From TMED161 sp964532515 (GTDB taxonomy: Bacteria; Fidelibacterota; Marinisomatia; SCGC-AAA003-L08; D37C17), in the NCBI GenBank assembly GCA_964532515.1, contig CAZHKH010000044.1, positions 1-11,487 of the forward strand: a DNA stretch of 11,487 nt. The letters are read 5' to 3'. The position numbers were made by a program, and so were the translations under genes. This document shows, one piece after another, positions 7,287 to 11,487 of this stretch. The notes below the pieces were generated by a model. That model did not search any database. It saw nothing but the letters and a program-made list of their open reading frames with translations, and had not been told where the DNA came from. The stretch's first letter is position 1. Every line of letters begins with the position of its first letter.

Positions 7287-8129
7287 TTAATATTTATAAA
7301 AGCCTTCTCCTGTTTTTCTTCCTAATTTATTTTCCTTGCACAACTCTACCAATAATGGACATGGATTATATTTAGAATTTCCATTAAATCCATCTTTTAA
7401 AACATTCATAATCGATAGGCAGACATCTAAACCAATAAGATCTGCCAATCTTAATGGACCCATAGGATGAGACATCCCAAGTTTCATTATCTCATCAATG
7501 GATTCCTTTGTAGCAACACCTTCCATTAAAGCATAAATAGCTTCATTTATCATTGGCATTAATACTCTATTGGAAATAAACCCTGGTGAATCTAGGCATT
7601 CTACTGGCTGCTTATCTAAACTTATTGAAATATTTCTAACTGTTTTTACCGTTTTTTCACTTGTTTGGTTTGTTTTTATTATTTCTACAAGTTTCATTAT
7701 TGGAACGGGATTCATAAAATGCATCCCTATAACTTTTGAAGCCCTATTCGTAGAATCTGCAATTTTATTAATTGATATAGAAGATGTGTTTGAAGCAAGT
7801 ATACACTCATCTGAAGTGATTTTATCAAGCTGGGTAAAAATTAAAGATTTAATATCAAAATTCTCTGTTGCTGCCTCTATAATTAATTCTCGATCTTTCA
7901 TGTCATCTAAAGATGTTGTTGTTGAAATATTATTTAGTGTTAAATCTATATCCTCTTTTGTTATCTTTTGTTTATCAAAAAAACGATTTAAATTTTTTTT
8001 AATCGTAGACATCCCTTTTTCTAAAAATTCCTGATTAATATCATGCAAGAGAACTTTATATCCACTTGATGCAAATGCATGGGCAATTCCATTCCCCATC
8101 GTTCCAGATCCTATTACTCCAATTTTCAT
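7287..8129 (-). CDS. hbd: 3-hydroxybutyryl-CoA dehydrogenase (3-hydroxyacyl-CoA dehydrogenase family)
   Basis: This cytosolic enzyme catalyses NAD(P)-dependent interconversion of 3-hydroxyacyl-CoA and 3-oxoacyl-CoA. At 280 residues it is a stand-alone dehydrogenase, not the fused FadB type. The Rossmann domain begins at once with GSGTMG (7-12), and D30 follows at the end of the second strand, a position that favours NAD. The catalytic set is complete: S116 in NTSS, H137 and N140 in GMHFMNPVP, E149 in KLVE, and N187 in SPGFISNR. The spacing of these residues matches the human enzyme with a constant offset of 21. The C-terminal domain ends with GRKTGEGFYKY, as usual. The gene lies between the thiolase (2-nt gap) and the acyl-CoA dehydrogenase (2-nt gap). 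Its ribosome binding site is only weakly recognisable. The chain length acted upon cannot be read from sequence, but short-chain is likely from the family and the context. Confidence 0.95.
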   Translation of the reverse strand: MKIGVIGSGTMGNGIAHAFASSGYKVLLHDINQEFLEKGMSTIKKNLNRFFDKQKITKEDIDLTLNNISTTTSLDDMKDRELIIEAATENFDIKSLIFTQLDKITSDECILASNTSSISINKIADSTNRASKVIGMHFMNPVPIMKLVEIIKTNQTSEKTVKTVRNISISLDKQPVECLDSPGFISNRVLMPMINEAIYALMEGVATKESIDEIMKLGMSHPMGPLRLADLIGLDVCLSIMNVLKDGFNGNSKYNPCPLLVELCKENKLGRKTGEGFYKY

Positions 8130-8131
8130 TC

Positions 8132-9304
8132 TTAAATTCTCTCTACTAACATAGATAACGCTTCACCGCCTCCAATACATATGGAAGAAACCCCTGTTTT
8201 TTTATCTTTATTTATCATTGCATTTAATAACGTACACATAATCCTAGCTCCCGAGGCTCCAATTGGATGTCCTAAAGAAACTGCCCCGCCATATGGATTT
8301 ACTTTTTCAATATCTATATTTAAATTTTTAATAGCAGCTAATGTTACCACAGAAAAAGCTTCATTTATTTCGAATAAATCAATATCGCTTATTTGAAGAT
8401 TTTGTTGATCAAGCAATTTTTGAGTTGAAGAAATAGGGGCTGTCGTAAACCACTCTGGTGCATGAGAATAAGAGGCATAATCAACTATGCGCGCAATAGG
8501 TTTTATCCCTAGTTTTTCTGCTTTATCTTGTGACATAATTAGACAAGCTGCAGCTCCATCATTAATTGTACTTGCATTGCCAGCTGTAACCGTTCCATCC
8601 TTTTGAAAAACTGAACGAAGAGTTTTTAATTTTTCAAAAGAAACCCTTGCTGGCTCTTCATCTTTATCTATAGTAATTATTTCTTTTTTATTGGGGGCAT
8701 CTACTGAGGCTATTTCTTTTTCAAAAATTTTATTTAATATCGATGCTTGGGAGTTTTCATATGAACGTATGGCAAAATCATCCTGCTCCTCTCTTGATAT
8801 TGAATATTTTTCTGCACACATTTCAGCGCAATTCCCCATATGCTTATTATTGTAAACATCCCATAGACCATCAACAATCATACCATCTGCAAGCTTGCTT
8901 TCACCTAGTCTTGTTCCTGTCCTTGAGTTTAAAAGATAATGTGGAGTTTGACTCATATTTTCCATGCCGCCAGCTACAATAATTTGCTCTGGATCATTTT
9001 TTATTAATTGATCTGCAAGCATAATAGATTCTAAACCAGAGCCACACATTTTGTTTATTGTTAAACATTTAACTGAATTAGGCAACCCAGCATAGATGGC
9101 TGCTTGTCTCGCCGGAGCTTGTCCTACTCCCGCTGATAGTACATTTCCCATAATTACCTGATTAACTAATTCCGGATCTAAATTAGCTTTAGAGATAGCA
9201 CCTTTAATACTAACGGCACCAAGGTTAGGGCTTGAGACTGAGGCAAGAGAGCCAAGGAATGAGCCGATTGGAGTCCTTGCAAATGACACAATAACATTAG
9301 ACAT
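8132..9304 (-). CDS. Thiolase, acetyl-CoA C-acetyltransferase type
   Basis: This enzyme cleaves 3-oxoacyl-CoA with free CoA, or runs in reverse to condense two acetyl-CoA. The 390-residue length is typical. The nucleophile is C87 in the NKMCGSGLES block (84-93). The other active-site residues are N314 in NEAF, H346 in SLGHPIGASG (343-352) and C376 in CIGGGEA. Other family marks are GGMENMSQTP (112-121) and GNASTINDGAAA (242-253). All catalytic residues are present. The GHPIG/CIGGG arrangement is that of acetoacetyl-CoA thiolase, but degradative 3-oxoacyl- and 2-methylacetoacetyl-CoA thiolases share it, so the substrate is left open. The start overlaps phoH by 8 nt and is fixed by the strongest ribosome binding site in the run, AAGGAGG at 9311-9317, 6 nt upstream. 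With hbd and the acyl-CoA dehydrogenase it supplies three of the four beta-oxidation-type steps. The hydratase is absent. Confidence 0.95.
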   Translation of the reverse strand: MSNVIVSFARTPIGSFLGSLASVSSPNLGAVSIKGAISKANLDPELVNQVIMGNVLSAGVGQAPARQAAIYAGLPNSVKCLTINKMCGSGLESIMLADQLIKNDPEQIIVAGGMENMSQTPHYLLNSRTGTRLGESKLADGMIVDGLWDVYNNKHMGNCAEMCAEKYSISREEQDDFAIRSYENSQASILNKIFEKEIASVDAPNKKEIITIDKDEEPARVSFEKLKTLRSVFQKDGTVTAGNASTINDGAAACLIMSQDKAEKLGIKPIARIVDYASYSHAPEWFTTAPISSTQKLLDQQNLQISDIDLFEINEAFSVVTLAAIKNLNIDIEKVNPYGGAVSLGHPIGASGARIMCTLLNAMINKDKKTGVSSICIGGGEALSMLVERI

Positions 9305-10256
9305 TTTTCTCCTCCTTAGGATTTTCGTTTTTTGAATATGCAGTAATTATTTTCTTCACTAAATCATGTCTGACAACATCTTGAGCTCCAAACTCAACAA
9401 AAGAAATTCCTTTCACACGCTTTAAAATATTAATTGCATCTATTAAGCCTGACTTATCACTTGGAGGAAGATCTATTTGAGTTATATCTCCAGTAATAAT
9501 TGCTTTTGAGGTAACTCCTAACCTTGTTAAAAACATCTTCATCTGCATTTTAGTCGCATTCTGAGCTTCATCTAAAATCATAAATGCGTTATGTAGCGTT
9601 CGTCCTCTCATGTATGCGAGAGGAGCAATCTCAATAACTCTGGATTCAAGATAGAGTTTTAATTTATCACTAGGCAACATAAACCTTAATGCGTCATACA
9701 AAGGGGTAAGGTATGGATCAATTTTTTCTTTTAAATCTCCTGGAAGAAATCCAAGTCTCTCTCCAGCTTCTACAGCTGGCCTTGTAATCACTATTTTATC
9801 TACTTCTTTATTCTTCAATGAAGAAACTGCGCTTGCAACAGCTTGATAAGTTTTACCTGTCCCAGCGGGTCCAACTGCAAATACAATATCATTTTCAAGA
9901 ACTGCTTTTAGATATTTTTTTTGTCCCTTTGTTCTAGCAAATATAGGACCACTATGAGAATGAAGAACGATAAGATTTTGTTCATCAGTAATCTTGTTAT
10001 TGCTAAGATCATCATGTGTTATCAAGTCATTGACATCTTCAATGCTCAGTGAACCCTTTTTATTAATAATAGTCAGCATATTTTGTACAACTAGTTCAAT
10101 GTGCATTATTTCATCTTTTTTCCCATCTATATTCATACTGCTTCCACGCACTACTATTTTAGAATCGTAATGTTTTTCTAATACTTTAATGTTCTGATCA
10201 TTAAGCCCAACAAATAGAATTGGATCAACTCCATCAATATTAATTTTCTTCTTCAT
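9297..10256 (-). CDS. phoH: PhoH-family ATPase
   Basis: PhoH/PhoL proteins are cytosolic P-loop ATPases related to the helicase core and linked to RNA metabolism. Their precise role remains unsettled. The 319-residue protein has the usual N-terminal region of this family, with a KH-like RNA-binding fold expected around residues 10-65 (FVGLNDQNIKVLE, then KIVVRGSSM). The ATPase domain follows: Walker A GPAGTGKT (129-136), ITRPAVEAGERLGFLPGD (157-174), Walker B with MILDEAQN (226-233), and the TGDITQIDLP segment (255-264). There is no PIN nuclease domain, which separates it from PhoH2. The usual neighbour ybeY is not in the window. It is the first gene of the tight run, 123 nt after aspS, and has no Shine-Dalgarno site before the ATG at 10256. 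That N-terminus still matches family expectation. The last 8 nt overlap the thiolase gene. Confidence 0.95.
   Translation of the reverse strand: MKKKINIDGVDPILFVGLNDQNIKVLEKHYDSKIVVRGSSMNIDGKKDEIMHIELVVQNMLTIINKKGSLSIEDVNDLITHDDLSNNKITDEQNLIVLHSHSGPIFARTKGQKKYLKAVLENDIVFAVGPAGTGKTYQAVASAVSSLKNKEVDKIVITRPAVEAGERLGFLPGDLKEKIDPYLTPLYDALRFMLPSDKLKLYLESRVIEIAPLAYMRGRTLHNAFMILDEAQNATKMQMKMFLTRLGVTSKAIITGDITQIDLPPSDKSGLIDAINILKRVKGISFVEFGAQDVVRHDLVKKIITAYSKNENPKEEKNV
9311..9317 (-). promoter_or_regulatory. Strong Shine-Dalgarno site of the thiolase gene
   Basis: The minus strand reads AAGGAGG, 6 nt before the ATG at 9304-9302, inside the last codons of phoH. It is the best ribosome binding site in the operon, and it suggests that the catabolic genes can be translated at a higher rate than phoH, which has no visible site of its own. 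Confidence 0.75.
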
Positions 10257-10342
10257 ATATTAATTGTATGTAATGAGGGTTGATCCCTCAATAGGGGATT
10301 AATTTGGTTGGTACAAATAAACATTATAAAAATAACAAGCAT
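10253..10342 (-). CDS. Doubtful 29-codon ORF in the phoH leader
   Basis: An ATG at 10342-10340 opens a 29-codon frame beginning MLVIFIMFICTNQ, with a hydrophobic first third and a polar remainder. Its TGA stop (10255-10253) overlaps the phoH ATG as ATGA, a classical coupling arrangement, and phoH itself has no Shine-Dalgarno site. Against it, no Shine-Dalgarno site precedes this ATG either, the frame is short and AT-rich, and the candidate -10 box lies inside it. It may be a leader peptide or simply chance. Confidence 0.15.
   Translation of the reverse strand: MLVIFIMFICTNQINPLLRDQPSLHTINI
10274..10297 (-). promoter_or_regulatory. Two overlapping, mutually exclusive hairpins in the phoH leader
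   Basis: Read on the minus strand, CCCT (10296-10293) can pair with AGGG (10288-10285) around a 4-nt loop. The same AGGG is also part of TGAGGG (10290-10285), which can pair perfectly over 6 bp with CCCTCA (10279-10274) around a 5-nt loop. The shared arm means only one can form. The downstream and stronger hairpin ends 17 nt before the phoH ATG and is not followed by a T run, so it is not a standard intrinsic terminator. It could influence phoH translation or stabilise the transcript, but the role is inferred only. Confidence 0.35.
10323..10328 (-). promoter_or_regulatory. Possible -10 box upstream of phoH
   Basis: The minus strand reads TATAAT about 66 nt before the phoH ATG, in the only sizeable gap between aspS and the operon. 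No good -35 hexamer is found 16-19 nt upstream (the sequence there is around TTTCTGCTC), and the region is AT-rich, so chance is a real possibility. If the promoter is used, the transcript would begin downstream of the start of the 29-codon ORF at 10342 and would include both hairpins. Confidence 0.25.
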
Positions 10343-10379
10343 TAGAGCAGAAATTACAGCGTTTGAATTTATTTACAAA

Positions 10380-11487
10380 TTACTTCTTTTCAGATTTTAT
10401 TTGAAGTCCCAGATCATCTAATTGCTGAGAATCAACATTAGATGGAGAATTATCCATCAATGACATTGCAGAAGTTGTTTTAGGAAATGCAATGACATCT
10501 CTAATTTGATTAGAGCCAGCCAGTAGCATCACAATTCTATCTAAACCAAATGCAATCCCACCATGAGGTGGCGCTCCATATTTAAATGCATTCATTAAAA
10601 ATCCAAATTTTTCATCCGCCTCCTCTTTACTTATTCCAAGTAAATCAAAAATTTTAGATTGCAGATCCTTATCATGAATCCTAATAGATCCACCACCAAG
10701 CTCATATCCATTCATTACAATGTCATATCCAAGTGAATTAATTTTGCCTGGATCAGAATCAAATAAATCTAAATCTTTGAGATCTGGAGATGTGAATGGA
10801 TGATGAAGAGAGTCCCATCTATTTTGATCTTCATTCCACGCTACTAAAGGAAAATCAATGACCCAAAGAGGAGCCCAAGCCTTTTCATCAATTAAATTTT
10901 CTCTGTCTGCTAGTTTTAATCTTAAAGCTCCTAGCGAACTATATACTATCTCTTTTTTATCTCCTATGATAAAAATAATTGAGTTGTCATCAATCGATAA
11001 ATCAGATACTATCTGATCTTTTATGCTATCAGGGAAAAATCGGCTAATTCCACCATCTATTTTGCCATTAACATATTTCATCCACGCTAATCCTTTTGCA
11101 TTAAAATATGTTTTAAGATATTCAGTTAGTTCATCTATTATTTTTCGACTGTAGTTATTTGCATTTGGACAAACAATTGCTTTAACAATTCCATCATTTT
11201 TGAGTGTATCTTTAAATGTATTAAACTCAGATTCTTCAATATACTTTGAAAATTCATTGAGCTCCATAGCAAACCTCATATCAGGCTTATCCGATCCAAA
11301 TCTTTCCATCGCATCATGGTAGCTAATAACAGGAAATGATTCAGGTAAATCAATATCAACAGATTCCTTCCAAACATGACGAACAAGACCCGTGGCCATA
11401 CGAATAATATCATCTTTATCTACAAATGACATTTCAATATCTATTTGAGTAAATTCTGGCTGCCTATCTGCTCTAAAATCTTCATCT
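10380..11487 (-). CDS. aspS: Aspartyl-tRNA synthetase, C-terminal part, cut by the right edge
   Basis: This class II synthetase charges tRNA(Asp), or in many bacteria both tRNA(Asp) and tRNA(Asn), in the cytosol. The frame runs past the first in-window ATG (11432) to the window edge and reads DEDFRADRQPEFTQIDIE just before that Met. This is the class II motif 2 region with its conserved FR-DED pattern, so the ATG is internal and the protein enters from outside the window. Counting from that Met, the bacterial-type GAD insertion domain spans roughly residues 80-190. The active-site segment YELGGGSIRIHD follows at 243-254, and motif 3 GGIAFGLDRIVML at 291-303, with its conserved arginine at 299. 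The C-terminus is complete (PKTTSAMSLM and a short tail). The anticodon-binding domain, which would help tell discriminating from non-discriminating forms, is outside the window. The gene ends 123 nt before phoH. Confidence 0.97.
   Translation of the reverse strand, partial: DEDFRADRQPEFTQIDIEMSFVDKDDIIRMATGLVRHVWKESVDIDLPESFPVISYHDAMERFGSDKPDMRFAMELNEFSKYIEESEFNTFKDTLKNDGIVKAIVCPNANNYSRKIIDELTEYLKTYFNAKGLAWMKYVNGKIDGGISRFFPDSIKDQIVSDLSIDDNSIIFIIGDKKEIVYSSLGALRLKLADRENLIDEKAWAPLWVIDFPLVAWNEDQNRWDSLHHPFTSPDLKDLDLFDSDPGKINSLGYDIVMNGYELGGGSIRIHDKDLQSKIFDLLGISKEEADEKFGFLMNAFKYGAPPHGGIAFGLDRIVMLLAGSNQIRDVIAFPKTTSAMSLMDNSPSNVDSQQLDDLGLQIKSEKK

Larger units (their letters stand above)
170..10256 (-). 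other. Predicted eight-gene transcription unit, phoH to PLP enzyme
   Basis: Eight genes on one strand are joined by overlaps or gaps of at most 23 nt, and two junctions share a single base as TAATG (6145 and 5048). No terminator-like hairpin is visible between them. This spacing is strong evidence for a single operon, although internal promoters inside coding sequence cannot be excluded. The unit mixes RNA metabolism (PhoH, NusB), protein export (SecA), branched-chain or short-chain acyl catabolism (four genes) and sulfur amino acid metabolism. Confidence 0.75.

Noticed and set aside
7570..8034. 154-codon plus-strand frame opposite the hydroxyacyl-CoA dehydrogenase gene
   Set aside because: It lies entirely antisense to a gene with a complete catalytic set. 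Its Ile/Phe/Ser-rich composition is what the complement of AT-rich Asn/Lys/Asp/Glu codons gives, and it shows no recognisable motif.
10380..11432. aspS beginning at the ATG at 11432
   Set aside because: The same frame continues upstream to the window edge with the conserved motif 2 region (DEDFRADRQPEF), so this ATG is an internal methionine and the gene is truncated by the window.
1..11487. Mobile element, CRISPR array, defence island, phage gene or biosynthetic cluster
   Set aside because: No transposase, integrase, direct-repeat array, toxin-antitoxin pair or modular synthase is visible. All nine well-supported gene products belong to common housekeeping or catabolic families, and the non-coding total is under 300 nt.

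Overview
The window is an AT-rich (about one third G+C by eye), gene-dense bacterial chromosome segment. Every supported gene lies on the minus strand, so transcription runs from high to low coordinates. The best guess for the source is an uncultured member of the FCB group (Bacteroidota, Chlorobiota, Marinimicrobia and relatives). The main reason is SecA: it is 1024 residues long and carries a roughly 85-residue insertion after the DEAD-like box that resembles the insertion in Bacteroidota-type SecA. Strong Shine-Dalgarno sites (positions 61-66, 4431-4437, 9311-9317) are less typical of Bacteroidota proper. A marine, streamlined lineage such as Candidatus Marinimicrobia (SAR406) therefore fits, but this is an inference and not a proven placement.

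Layout in transcription order. (1) The C-terminal two thirds of aspartyl-tRNA synthetase (aspS) enters from the right edge. (2) A 123-nt gap follows, with two overlapping and mutually exclusive small hairpins, a possible -10 box and a doubtful 29-codon ORF. (3) A compact run of eight genes extends from 10256 to 170: a PhoH-family ATPase, a thiolase, a 3-hydroxyacyl-CoA dehydrogenase, an acyl-CoA dehydrogenase, leucine dehydrogenase, NusB, SecA and a cystathionine-type PLP enzyme. The junctions are, in order, 8-nt overlap, 2-nt gap, 2-nt gap, 1-nt overlap, 1-nt overlap, 10-nt overlap and 23-nt gap, so an operon with translational coupling is very likely. (4) After a 116-nt gap, a new gene with an excellent ribosome binding site and a signal-peptide-like start runs off the left edge. 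Only its first 17 codons are visible.

How the genes fit together. The four middle genes form a catabolic cassette for branched-chain amino acids or short-chain acyl-CoAs. Leucine dehydrogenase deaminates Leu/Val/Ile to the 2-oxo acids. The acyl-CoA dehydrogenase, hydroxyacyl-CoA dehydrogenase and thiolase carry out three of the four steps of a beta-oxidation-type spiral. The enoyl-CoA hydratase, the 2-oxoacid dehydrogenase complex and the electron-transfer flavoprotein are not in the window and must be encoded elsewhere. This cassette sits between housekeeping genes for RNA metabolism (PhoH, NusB) and protein export (SecA), which implies co-transcription.

I see no mobile element, CRISPR array, tRNA or rRNA, phage gene or defence system. 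No undescribed system is evident. The items most worth a second look are the zinc-motif-free SecA tail, the elongated NusB, the mixed operon, the phoH leader and the hidden signal-peptide gene at the left edge.
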